The notes beneath the pieces were generated by a model. It saw only the letters and a program-made list of their open reading frames with translations. It made no database searches and was not told where the DNA came from. A program made the translations under genes and the position numbers. 64,000 bases of DNA from CAVZBW01 sp963778465 (GTDB taxonomy: Bacteria; Actinomycetota; Acidimicrobiia; Acidimicrobiales; RAAP-2), in contig CAVZUK010000003.1 in assembly GCA_963778465.1 (NCBI GenBank), positions 372,001 to 436,000 of the forward strand, given 5' to 3'. Numbering within the stretch: position 1 is the stretch's first letter; every line of letters starts with the position of its first letter. Below are positions 7,723 through 15,563 of the stretch, in pieces.

Positions 7723-8541
7723 ATGGCAGCGACGCAAGAACTTCCCACGCTTGGACCTATCGCCCGCTACGAGCAGAACATCATCGACCGCATCACCGAT
7801 TTCAACGACCCCCGCCAGGAGTGGCGTCGTCTGTTCTCCGAGCTGCTCGGTACCTTCTTCCTCGTGCTGGCGGCCGCCGGCGGGGGGATGATGGGGCACG
7901 CCTTCCCCGGCGCGATCAGCCGCACGGCCGCCGTGGTAGCACCAGCGCTGACGGTCCTGGCCATCATCTTGTTCATGGGTAAGGTGTCTGGTGCCCATCT
8001 GAATCCGGCGGTCAGCATCGCCTTTGCCTTGCGCCGGGACTTCCCGTGGCGGCGGGTACCCGGCTACATCGTCGTGCAACTGATCGGGGCCTCGCTCGCC
8101 GCCCTCTTCCTGCGTTCGGTGATCCACGTCTCCGCGATGTACGGCTCCAACTACCCTGCCCACGGCTACTCAGACGTGGCCGCGTTCTGGATGGAGCTGA
8201 TCTTGACCCTGGGCCTGGTCAGCGTGATCCTGGGCACGGCGTCGGGCGCGCAAAACGTCGGCATCATCGGTGCCATCGGGATCGGGGGGTACATCGCCCT
8301 TGCCGGCCTGTGGGGCAGCCCCATCTCGGGCGCCTCAATGAACCCGGCTCGTACCTTCGGTCCCGATCTGGTCGGCACCACCTTCACGGGCTATTGGGTC
8401 TACGTGGCCGGTCCCATCGTCGGAGCCGTGCTCGCTGTGGTTATCGCCTTCGTCTTGCGCGGTCCCGGTGGCGGTAAGTCAGGTTCGGGGGCGGCGCAGG
8501 GCGACATCTTCACCGAGACCTACGAGGCGGGAAAGTCGTAA
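7723..8541 (+). CDS. Aquaporin / glycerol facilitator family (MIP) channel
   Basis: A 272-residue membrane protein with six hydrophobic segments and both NPA boxes: HLNPAVS near residue 93 and SMNPARTFGPD near residue 208. It sits in the cytoplasmic membrane and passes water or small neutral solutes. The N-terminal extension (about 35 polar residues before LFSELLGTFFLVLAAAGGG) and the polar C-terminal tail are modest. The ATG at 7723 is chosen because the frame upstream lacks protein character. A second, frameshifted MIP gene lies at 49146-49941. Substrate selectivity (water, glycerol or other) is not resolved here. Confidence 0.85.
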   Translation: MAATQELPTLGPIARYEQNIIDRITDFNDPRQEWRRLFSELLGTFFLVLAAAGGGMMGHAFPGAISRTAAVVAPALTVLAIILFMGKVSGAHLNPAVSIAFALRRDFPWRRVPGYIVVQLIGASLAALFLRSVIHVSAMYGSNYPAHGYSDVAAFWMELILTLGLVSVILGTASGAQNVGIIGAIGIGGYIALAGLWGSPISGASMNPARTFGPDLVGTTFTGYWVYVAGPIVGAVLAVVIAFVLRGPGGGKSGSGAAQGDIFTETYEAGKS

Positions 8542-8602
8542 ATAGCAAGATGTCACTCGCTGTGGCACCCGACGATCGACTATCCCCAAACGGGCTGGGT
8601 AT

Positions 8603-8622
8603 GCCTTCTCGGCACCCACAGG
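8603..8622. mobile_element. Solo IS terminal-repeat copy A
   Basis: GCCTTCTCGGCACCCACAGG closely matches the inverted termini of the IS element at 28804-29992. It lies 92 bp from a second copy in the same orientation (8695-8714). No transposase lies between or beside them. Confidence 0.5.
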
Positions 8623-8694
8623 ATGTTTCGCCCTTCCGAAGGCATCTCGCCGTGGTGCCTGTCAATGGCTTCTGCGAGTGGCGCCGGAGCGGAT

Positions 8695-8714
8695 GGGTTC
8701 TCGGCACCCACAGG
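8695..8714. mobile_element. Solo IS terminal-repeat copy B, at a gene junction
   Basis: GGGTTCTCGGCACCCACAGG matches the termini of the IS at 28804-29992. It abuts the point where the methyltransferase fragment (8715-8906) loses similarity to its family, which suggests that an IS insertion and later deletion removed the rest of that gene. Confidence 0.55.
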
Positions 8715-8906
8715 CCAGCGAGCGAACGCCTGTCCGGTGCCGCAGCCCACCTCGAGCACCACCGCCCGACGGCTCATGCCGGTGAACCCGACGAGGTCCG
8801 CGAACAGCTCGTCGGGGTACGTCGGACGGACCCGGTCGTAGAGCTCAGGGACCTCTTCGAACAATCGGCCGAGGCCACGCCGGTTCCCGCCTGCGGTCGA
8901 ACTCAT
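8715..8906 (-). pseudogene. 5' fragment of a class I SAM methyltransferase
   Basis: From an ATG at 8904-8906 the frame encodes the N-terminus of a methyltransferase: LFEEVPELYDRVRPTYPDEL followed by motif I VLEVGCGTGQA. Family similarity stops immediately after motif I at an IS terminal sequence (8695-8714). The frame then runs through IS sequence to 8580 (WPVGAENPSAP). About 200 residues are missing, so the gene is dead. A C-terminal fragment that looks like the same family lies at 32415-32638. Confidence 0.7.
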
Positions 8907-8949
8907 GGTGTCGTCACCTATCCCTTCCTCCACCCCGAAGGGGAGAGAT

Positions 8950-9762
8950 TCAGCCGAGTTGCACGAGGGTGGTCACGTCGTCGGTGGGAAGGTCGCCATC
9001 GACCGTCGCCGTGACGCTCAGCTCGTCGAGGGTGACGGCTCCGCCGACGCTGGAGAGAAAGGCGGTGTCCGCGGCGTCTCGGCCCGTCGCGAGACGGACC
9101 AGCGAGGCGCGAGGCGCGAGAAGGGTGCTGTCCACGACGTACCAACCGCCGTCGAGATACGCCTCGGCGACGGCATGGAAATCCATGGGCTGCAGACCCG
9201 GGGCGTAGACCGCGACGAGACGAGCGGGGATCTCCATCGCTCGGAGCAGGGCAACGGCGAGATGGGCAAAGTCCCGGCAAACACCCCGGGCGGCGAGCAG
9301 CGTGTCGACGGCGCCATCGGTAGGACCACTGCTGCCCGAGAGGTAGACGAGTTGGGTCCCGACCCACGACGACACCGCGGCCAAAAGCTCGCCGGATGGC
9401 GTGATGTCACGGAAGAGGCGGGACGCGAAACCGACGAGCCGGTCCGCCTCGCAATACCGGCTGGGCCGCAGGTACAAGAGCTGGTCGGCCACGCCCCCGG
9501 CGAGAACCGGCACTCGGCCGGTGACCACGGCGCCGTAATCGATCCGCAGACGGCCGGCCGGAGCGTCGATCACCCATACCCGGCCGCCATGTGGCGCCTC
9601 GACCTCACTCCAGGCTGCGGGTCGGCCGTCGAGGGTGATGTGGATGTTCTCTTGCGCGCTGAGCGCCGCCGGCTCGGCCACCGCCACCTGCACGGCCAGG
9701 CGAGCAGCGGACTCCACGGTGACCTCGAGTGTCGCGGCGACGGTTCGCTTCATTACCGCCAC
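8950..9762 (-). CDS. Transglutaminase-like cysteine protease family protein
   Basis: A 270-residue protein with the transglutaminase-core triad in order: Cys162 in ARGVCRDFAH, His196 in DFHAVAEAY and Asp211 in VVDSTLL. The N-terminal 120 residues form the usual beta-rich region of bacterial transglutaminase-like proteins (Bact_transglu_N type). The soluble actinobacterial members are of unknown or peptidase-like function. No signal peptide is seen, so it is probably cytoplasmic. MAVMKRT gives two possible ATG starts three codons apart. It is divergent from the decayed transposase region on its right. Confidence 0.85.
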   Translation of the reverse strand: MAVMKRTVAATLEVTVESAARLAVQVAVAEPAALSAQENIHITLDGRPAAWSEVEAPHGGRVWVIDAPAGRLRIDYGAVVTGRVPVLAGGVADQLLYLRPSRYCEADRLVGFASRLFRDITPSGELLAAVSSWVGTQLVYLSGSSGPTDGAVDTLLAARGVCRDFAHLAVALLRAMEIPARLVAVYAPGLQPMDFHAVAEAYLDGGWYVVDSTLLAPRASLVRLATGRDAADTAFLSSVGGAVTLDELSVTATVDGDLPTDDVTTLVQLG

Positions 9763-10128
9763 TCTCTCATCCCACGCTTGTCACCCCGACACTCCACGAG
9801 CCCGCTCGACCGGCTGGGTCGTCCGCCGCGACTCGCTGTGGACAAAGCGTGGTTGAGCGGGGCCGTCCCACCGGATGGCTGGCCGCGGACCGGGCCTACT
9901 TTCCGAACTCGCAGGTCCAGCTCTTCCAACGGCCGTTACGAGATGGGCTGCGAGCTCATCGGTACCCACCGATTGGACCAGCTCGGCATCACCGCCGAGC
10001 ACGAGGGGCTATTCAAGTCGAGGGCCTCTGGTACTGCCCCTCGATGCCTCCGCCCTTGGTCGAGGCCTTAATCGACTACAAAGGCTCCGTTCACGATTTG
10101 GGCTGCAGTTCGGCGTCCCACAACATGT
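9763..10128. other. Region between transglutaminase and 134-aa ORF, transposon debris
   Basis: Apart from the decayed transposase pieces at 9850-10085, nothing coding is supported. 9763-9849 is expected to hold the promoter of the leftward transglutaminase gene, but no consensus elements are evident. Confidence 0.4.
9850..10085 (+). pseudogene. Decayed transposase fragment with frameshifts
   Basis: Pieces of one protein appear in two alternating plus-strand frames: GWLAADRAYFPNS near 9875, then THRLDQLGITAEHEG near 9965, then AIQVEGLWYCPSMPPPLVEA near 10010-10065. Together they resemble the middle of an actinobacterial DDE transposase. At least two frameshifts separate the pieces, and neither end of the protein is present. 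The family call rests on recollection of these motifs and is moderately certain. Confidence 0.45.
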
Positions 10129-10533
10129 TCAAGGAAGAAGATCGGAAGCCTCTCGCGCCCACGCCCACTCTGACAGGGTGAGTCGTGCAACGACGAGGTG
10201 ACGGATCCATGCGAGCAGACAGTCGACGCAGCTTGGTTCCTGGTCGATCATGCGGAGGATTAGCCCATCGATCTCGTGGGCGACTGCGGATTCGATCCAG
10301 CGGGGCGATGTTGGGGAAGGGCTTGGCCCCATGGGCCATGTCCCGTATTCGGGCGTGGATTCGATCCTCGCAACTAGCGAGCCCACGTGCGCGGCAATGA
10401 CCTCTCGACGCTCCTGTTGCGTGCAGCTTCGCATCTGGCGCAAGAGGAGGTCGAGGCGCTCCCACGACTCGGTCTCCTCTGCCCTGGGCATGTAGAACTC
10501 ATGGTCCTCCCCGCGGTGTCGGCGATCCTCCAT
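10129..10533 (-). CDS. Hypothetical protein, 134 aa
   Basis: An open frame from the ATG at 10533 to a TAG/TGA at 10129, with helical, charged composition (ERLDLLLRQMRSCTQQER near 25) and a C-terminal segment rich in Trp and Leu (CVDCLLAWIRHLVVARLTLS). A CVDC pair is the only notable motif. The family is not recognised. It is divergent from the carbonic anhydrase gene with only about 60 bp between starts. It lies beside transposon debris, so it could be a chance frame. Confidence 0.4.
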   Translation of the reverse strand: MEDRRHRGEDHEFYMPRAEETESWERLDLLLRQMRSCTQQERREVIAAHVGSLVARIESTPEYGTWPMGPSPSPTSPRWIESAVAHEIDGLILRMIDQEPSCVDCLLAWIRHLVVARLTLSEWAWAREASDLLP

Positions 10534-10592
10534 GGTCTTAATTGGACCGCATCACCGGCTGATCGGCAACATGGCCATCTGGAGGTGTGACG

Positions 10593-11093
10593 ATGGATCT
10601 CGCGAGCCCGTTCTTCGATGTGTTGGCCGCCAATCAGAGGTTCGCAGCGACCTATGAGGACACGCACCTGCCCGGTAGAGCCTCACGGGGCCTGGCGGTG
10701 CTGACGTGCATGGACTCGCGCATCGATCCGCTACGGATGCTCGGCCTCGTGCCCGGCGAGGCCAAGATTCTTCGAAACGCGGGCGCCAGGGTTACCGACG
10801 ACGTACTACGGACGGTGGTTCTCGCGTCCTATCTCTTGGGAGTGGATCGCATGATGGTGATTCCTCACACTGACTGTCGGATGACCACCGGTGACCACGA
10901 GGACGTTCATGTGGCTATCACGACTGTCGGTGGCCCCGACACGCGCAGCCTCTCCTTTCTTACGACCTCAGATGTCCGGGCATCGTTGAGCCACGATGTC
11001 CAGAAGGTGCGATCATTTCCCTATCTTGCGAACCTGCAAGTGGCTGGGTTCGTCTACCACCTCGACACCGGACGCCTAGAAGAGGTCGAGTAG
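10593..11093 (+). CDS. Beta-class carbonic anhydrase
   Basis: A 166-residue protein with the beta-carbonic anhydrase zinc site: Cys39 in LTCMDSRID, His92 and Cys95 in PHTDCRM, and the Asp41/Arg43 dyad of the CxDSR motif. It interconverts CO2 and bicarbonate in the cytoplasm. The length matches the short actinobacterial form (about 163-170 residues). GGAGG at 10581-10585 is well spaced from the ATG at 10593, which is preferred over the GTG at 10587. It might supply or remove bicarbonate for carboxylases, but no partner gene is adjacent. Confidence 0.92.
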   Translation: MDLASPFFDVLAANQRFAATYEDTHLPGRASRGLAVLTCMDSRIDPLRMLGLVPGEAKILRNAGARVTDDVLRTVVLASYLLGVDRMMVIPHTDCRMTTGDHEDVHVAITTVGGPDTRSLSFLTTSDVRASLSHDVQKVRSFPYLANLQVAGFVYHLDTGRLEEVE

Positions 11094-11655
11094 CCCTCCA
11101 ACAGGTTGCCTCAGGCAAGAGCTGCTGTGACGCGGCACGCCGTCGCGCATGCACTGTGACGATCCGAGAGGCCGATGACGTTGCGTATCCATATCCGCAC
11201 CCAGCGCGCCCATCACAACCTGGTTGCTGGTCGTTGTGGGCACGATAACCGTCGATCCTGACCGTGCTCGTCCGAGCCGGGCCCCACGCAGGCCGTGCCA
11301 CCGCCTCGTGCACCGATGAGTTGGCACTTGCGTTCGACGGTGCCGAGGATCGCCGTGGGATCATCGTCGAGAGTGCGAGTGAAAGCGAAGGTCGTCGAGG
11401 TGCCAAGGGCGGATCCAGCTCGACTGACGAGGTTGTCAACCAATGACGATCGCCCGCCAATGACAGATGCCCGTGGCCGGATCGACTCGGCTCGGCGGCG
11501 AGCGTCGTCGGGGAACGTCTCGGCCACCTCGGTCCGGCGACGACGAGAGCGACTTGAGGACGCCCTACTCTGCGCAGGCCGAACTCCGACCGAAAAGGTC
11601 AAGCTCCGAGCCCGACGGCGTGATCCAGCCGTGATCCGAGCGGAACCGTGTCCCC
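11094..11655. other. Intergenic region, 562 bp
   Basis: Lies between the ends of the carbonic anhydrase gene (+) and the thiolase gene (-). All open frames have arginine/serine-rich shadow composition. I see no gene, RNA or IS end that I can support. The unusual length between convergent genes suggests a decayed gene. Confidence 0.5.
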
Positions 11656-12828
11656 CTATAGGCGCTCGATGATGGTGCCCGTCGCCAACGCGCCACCACA
11701 GCACATGGATACCAGGCCGTAGGTGGCGTCGCGTCGCTCGAGCTCGTGCAGGATCGTCGTGATGAGCCGGCTCCCGGTGGCTCCGACCGGGTGGCCGAGG
11801 GCGATGGCGCCGCCGTTGACGTTGACCTTGTCCCAGTCGACCTCGTGCACCTTCCCCCAGCTGAGGACGACGGAGGCGAAGGCCTCGTTCACCTCGAAGA
11901 GGTCGATGTCTTTCATGGCCAGGCCGGCCTTGGACAGCACCTTGGTCGTCGCGGCGATGGGCCCGTCGAGGTGGTAGTAAGGATCGGAGCCGACGAGCAC
12001 CTGGGCCACCACGCGGGCCCGAGGCCGAAGGCCCTCTGCCTTGGCTCTCTCTTCGGACATCCAGAGCACCGCGGCCGCGCCATCCGAGATCTGTGACGAG
12101 TTCCCAGCCGTGTGCATTCCGTCGGGAAGCACCGGCTTGAGCTTCGCCAGCCCCTCGGCCGTCGTCTTACGCGGGCCCTGATCCTGGGTCACGACCATCC
12201 TCTCGCCCGAGTGCTCGCCCCGGGGTCCCTCCTCGCCGACGGTGGGCGCCTCAATGGCGACGATCTCGTGGGCGAAGCGGTCCTCGGCCACCGCCAGCGC
12301 GGCCTTCCGCTGCGATTCGAGGCCGAGCCAGTCGACGTCGGCTCGCGTGACGCCGTATTTCTTCGCGATCCGCTCGGCTGCGTTGAACTGGTCGGGCATG
12401 TCGTATGGCAGGTCGGACGGGATGGGGTGTCCGACGCCCTTCGCCGTGTTCGCTCCCAGCGGCACCCGGCTCATGGCTTCGACGCCGCAACCGATGGCGA
12501 CGTCGACCGCGCCGATGCCGACGAGGCCGTTGACGAAGTGGTTGGCTTGTTGACTGGACCCGCACTGGCAGTCGACGGTGCTGGCGGCCACTTCGAAGGG
12601 CAGGCCGGCGAGGAGCCACGAGGTGCGCGTCACGTTGAAGCCTTGTTCGCCCGCCTGGGTGACGCAGCCGCCGACGACTTGCTCGACCGAAGCCGGGTCG
12701 ATGCCCGCTCGCTTGATCACCTCCACCTGGACGCCACCGAGGAGGTCGGGCGCGCGGAGGCCCGACAGCCATCCATTGCGCTTGCCGATCGGTGTGCGGA
12801 CGGCCCCGATGATCACTGGCTGCACCAT
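11656..12828 (-). CDS. Acetyl-CoA acyltransferase (thiolase), steroid/fatty acid type
   Basis: A 390-residue thiolase. The acyl-accepting nucleophile is Cys89 in VDCQCGSSQQ. The C-terminal half has NEAFAS, GGAIALGHPVGATGSR (catalytic His) and MCCGGALATG (catalytic Cys). It cleaves or forms 3-ketoacyl-CoA thioesters in beta-oxidation. The ATG at 12828 is preceded by AGAGGAG; an upstream in-frame ATG at 12876 would add 16 atypical residues. A second thiolase of the same subfamily is at 43869-45047. No other beta-oxidation gene is adjacent. A TTGATC/GGTCAA-type inverted repeat upstream may be a repressor site. Confidence 0.9.
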   Translation of the reverse strand: MVQPVIIGAVRTPIGKRNGWLSGLRAPDLLGGVQVEVIKRAGIDPASVEQVVGGCVTQAGEQGFNVTRTSWLLAGLPFEVAASTVDCQCGSSQQANHFVNGLVGIGAVDVAIGCGVEAMSRVPLGANTAKGVGHPIPSDLPYDMPDQFNAAERIAKKYGVTRADVDWLGLESQRKAALAVAEDRFAHEIVAIEAPTVGEEGPRGEHSGERMVVTQDQGPRKTTAEGLAKLKPVLPDGMHTAGNSSQISDGAAAVLWMSEERAKAEGLRPRARVVAQVLVGSDPYYHLDGPIAATTKVLSKAGLAMKDIDLFEVNEAFASVVLSWGKVHEVDWDKVNVNGGAIALGHPVGATGSRLITTILHELERRDATYGLVSMCCGGALATGTIIERL

Positions 12829-12860
12829 GACGGGTACTCCTCTTGGCTCGGGTTGAGCAA

Positions 12861-12876
12861 TTGATCGATTGGTCAA
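12861..12876. promoter_or_regulatory. Imperfect palindrome upstream of the thiolase, possible TetR-type operator
   Basis: TTGATCGATTGGTCAA is an imperfect inverted repeat (TTGAYC arms), embedded in a longer GCAAT...ATTGC symmetric context about 35 bp upstream of the thiolase start. The position suits an operator. No cognate regulator is adjacent, so this is weak. Confidence 0.3.
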
Positions 12877-13242
12877 CTGATTGCTTCGCGAGCTAGGCTA
12901 GCTCCGCTCGAGACGTGATCCCCACGTGGAGGAGTCCTGGCGATCCCAACATCATTCGACGAGCTCACGCTTGCCTCCCGAGCGGCTCTGGTGCCCGGCC
13001 CAGGTCGCTCTGGTCCCCGAACGCTGCCACCTGGGGATCGGCCGGGAGTTGGTTGACATCGCCGGGGCGCGAGCAGCACGCCAGGAGGCGCGGAGGCTCT
13101 TCGGATTTCATCGAGCCGGCGCCGACGACGCCCAAGACGTGATCGCATCCTCGGGGGTCGTCTGCGCTCGGCGAGGGCACGACGGTCGGGTCGACCTCGT
13201 CTTCGTCCCGAGGACCGCATCACCAACGCAGGAAGGACGGCA
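12877..13242. other. Upstream region of pckG, about 365 bp
   Basis: A plus-strand frame (12926-13246) with partly protein-like composition (ELVDIAGARAARQEARRLFG) runs into the pckG start, but no family is recognised and its start lacks a ribosome site. I do not call it a gene. The promoters of pckG and the thiolase must lie here. AGGAAGG just before 13243 is the pckG ribosome site. Confidence 0.4.
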
Positions 13243-15057
13243 ATGAGCGCGGCTACGAACCACGACGGCTTGAAGGCCTGGGTGCGAGAATGGACGAAGA
13301 TCCTCCAACCGAGTGCGGTCTATTGGTGTGACGGCTCCGAGGAGGAGTACCTCGGGCTGTGCCATCGCCTCGTCAAGTCGGGCACCCTGATCCCGCTCGA
13401 CCAGGCCAAGCGTCCCAACAGTTACCTGTGCCGCTCCGATCCCGGTGACGTGGCCCGGGTCGAGGACCGCACGTTCATCTGCAGCGAGCACGCCGAGGAC
13501 GCCGGCCCCACCAACAACTGGCAGGACCCGGCCGAGATGCGCTACGAGCTGCACGAGCTCTTCCGCGGCTCCATGCGGGGACGCACCCTCTATGTGGTCC
13601 CCTTCTCCATGGGACCGCTCGGGAGCCACATCGCCCACATCGGCGTCCAGCTCACCGATTCGGCCTACGTGGCCGCCTCCATGCGGATCATGACCCGCAT
13701 GGGGCAGGGGGCCCTCGACGTGTTGGGCTCGGACGGAGCGTTCGTGCCCTGCGTGCACTCGGTCGGGATGCCACTGGCGGACGGTCAAGCCGATGTGCCG
13801 TGGCCCTGCGACGAGAACCGCAAGTACATCGTCCACTTCCCCGAGACGCGCGAGATCTGGTCATACGGCTCGGGCTATGGCGGCAACGCCTTGTTGGGCA
13901 AGAAGTGCTTCGCCCTGCGCATCGCCTCGGTCATGGCCCGTCAAGACGGGTGGCTGGCCGAGCACATGCTGATCCTCAAGCTCACGAACCCCGAAGGCGA
14001 GTCGCGCTACATGGCCGCCGCCTTCCCGAGCGCGTGCGGCAAGACCAACCTGGCCATGGTGGTCCCGACCATTCCGGGCTGGAAGGCCGAGACCATCGGC
14101 GACGACATCTGCTGGATGAAGTTCGGACCCGACGGGCGCCTCTACGCCATCAACCCCGAGTTCGGCATGTTCGGCGTGGCGCCGGGGACCGGCGTGCACA
14201 CCAACCCCAACGCCGTGGCCGCCCTCACCCACGACACCATCTTCACCAACGTGGCCGCCACCGATGACGGCGACGTCTGGTGGGAGGGGCTCACCACCGA
14301 GGTGCCGTCGCGTCTGGTCGATTGGCGAGGACAGGATTGGACCCCGGAGCTCCCTACCCCCGCGGCCCATCCGAACAGCCGTTTCACCGCCCCGCTCGCT
14401 CAGGTGCCCTCGATCGCCCCCGAATGGGAGGACCCCCACGGTGTCCCCATCTCGGCCATCCTCTTCGGAGGGCGCCGGGCATCGGTGGTCCCGCTGGTGA
14501 CCGAGGCCTTCGACTGGACCCACGGCGTGTTCTTGGGCTCGGTCATGGCCTCGGAGACCACTGCGGCAGCTACCGGTGCGGTGGGGGCGCTCCGCCGGGA
14601 TCCCTTCGCCATGCTGCCATTTTGCGGCTACCACATGGGTGACTACTTCGCCCACTGGCTCCGGGTCGGCGCCTCGGCGAAGGACCAGGCCAACCTGCCG
14701 AAGATCTTCTACGTCAACTGGTTCCGCCGCGACGAAGACGGCACGTTCCTGTGGCCCGGTTATGGGGAGAACTCTCGGGTCCTGGCCTGGATCTTCGAGC
14801 GCTGCGCGGGAAGGGGTGCCGCGGTCGACACCGCCGTCGGCCGGGTACCGAGCGCAGGCGCCCTTGGCACCGAGGGACTCGACCTGTCCCCCGAGCAGCT
14901 GGGGCGGCTCTTGGCCGTCGACGAAGACGCCTGGCGCGCCGAGGTGGCGCTGATCGAGGAGCACTACGCCCGCTTCGGCGATCGGCTGCCTGAGGCACTC
15001 GACGCGCAGCTGCGCGCCCTCGAGAAGCGCTTGGCTGACGGGCCGTCGGTGCCTTAG
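13243..15057 (+). CDS. pckG: Phosphoenolpyruvate carboxykinase [GTP]
   Basis: A 604-residue GTP-type PEPCK, the usual length. It interconverts oxaloacetate plus GTP and phosphoenolpyruvate plus CO2, at the start of gluconeogenesis. The kinase-1a P-loop with its hyperreactive cysteine is FPSACGKTN (Phe261 to Asn269, Cys265). The flexible R-loop Cys-Gly context, the manganese-site neighbourhood (ETIGDDICWMKF near 290) and the guanine-binding aromatic region near 495-510 (FYVNWFRRDEDGTF) are in order. The stop codon overlaps the GTG start of the first gene of the hydrogenase-like operon by one base (TAGTG), so the two are probably cotranscribed and translationally coupled. That coupling is unusual for pckG. 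Confidence 0.95.
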   Translation: MSAATNHDGLKAWVREWTKILQPSAVYWCDGSEEEYLGLCHRLVKSGTLIPLDQAKRPNSYLCRSDPGDVARVEDRTFICSEHAEDAGPTNNWQDPAEMRYELHELFRGSMRGRTLYVVPFSMGPLGSHIAHIGVQLTDSAYVAASMRIMTRMGQGALDVLGSDGAFVPCVHSVGMPLADGQADVPWPCDENRKYIVHFPETREIWSYGSGYGGNALLGKKCFALRIASVMARQDGWLAEHMLILKLTNPEGESRYMAAAFPSACGKTNLAMVVPTIPGWKAETIGDDICWMKFGPDGRLYAINPEFGMFGVAPGTGVHTNPNAVAALTHDTIFTNVAATDDGDVWWEGLTTEVPSRLVDWRGQDWTPELPTPAAHPNSRFTAPLAQVPSIAPEWEDPHGVPISAILFGGRRASVVPLVTEAFDWTHGVFLGSVMASETTAAATGAVGALRRDPFAMLPFCGYHMGDYFAHWLRVGASAKDQANLPKIFYVNWFRRDEDGTFLWPGYGENSRVLAWIFERCAGRGAAVDTAVGRVPSAGALGTEGLDLSPEQLGRLLAVDEDAWRAEVALIEEHYARFGDRLPEALDAQLRALEKRLADGPSVP

Positions 15058-15563
15058 TGGCCGCGGTGCGGAAGGGGACACTTCGCCAGATCGTTGATCG
15101 GCTGGGTCAGCGCCCGGTGTCGCTCGCCGCGCCCGAACGCCATGACCCAGCGACGGAGCAGGCGGCGCGGCGCCACCGCGGCTCCCTGCAGCTGCGCCAG
15201 GTCGACGCCGGGTCGTGCAACGGCTGCGAGCTCGAGATCGCCTCGTGCTTCTCGCCGACCTATGACGCCGAGCGTTTCGGCATCCGCCTCGAGGCCTCGC
15301 CGCGCCATTCCGACGGCCTGCTCGTGACCGGCCCGGTGACCCACAACATGGCCGCACCGCTGCGCAAGACCTTCGAGGCGCTGCCCCAGCCCGGTGTCGT
15401 GGTGGCGGTGGGGGACTGTGCGCGGGACTGCGGGGTGTTCGCCGGCGCCTACGGAGTGGCCGGCGCCGTGGCCGACGTGGTCCCCGTCGATGTCGAGATC
15501 CCTGGCTGCCCTCCCGATCCCGAAGCCATCATCACCGCGTTGCGCGGACTCGCCGGGCGGTGA
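15057..15563 (+). CDS. NuoB/HycG-like small subunit of group 4 hydrogenase-related complex
   Basis: A 168-residue protein of the NADH-dehydrogenase 20-kDa / group 4 hydrogenase small-subunit family. The four ligands of the proximal [4Fe-4S] cluster are present: two in GSCNGCELEIA, one in VGDCARDCG and one in PGCPPDP. It would pass electrons to or from the large subunit at the membrane surface. The GTG start overlaps the pckG stop and the end overlaps the next gene by four bases (GTGA). It corresponds in size and position to Rv0082 of M. tuberculosis (comparison from memory). No ferredoxin-like (NuoI/HyfH) subunit is encoded in the operon, so the electron donor side is incomplete or external. 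Confidence 0.9.
   Translation: MAAVRKGTLRQIVDRLGQRPVSLAAPERHDPATEQAARRHRGSLQLRQVDAGSCNGCELEIASCFSPTYDAERFGIRLEASPRHSDGLLVTGPVTHNMAAPLRKTFEALPQPGVVVAVGDCARDCGVFAGAYGVAGAVADVVPVDVEIPGCPPDPEAIITALRGLAGR

Noticed and set aside
12926..13246. 106-residue frame upstream of pckG
   Set aside because: No ribosome site and no family signature, and it overlaps the pckG start. Kept only as a note in the intergenic entry.
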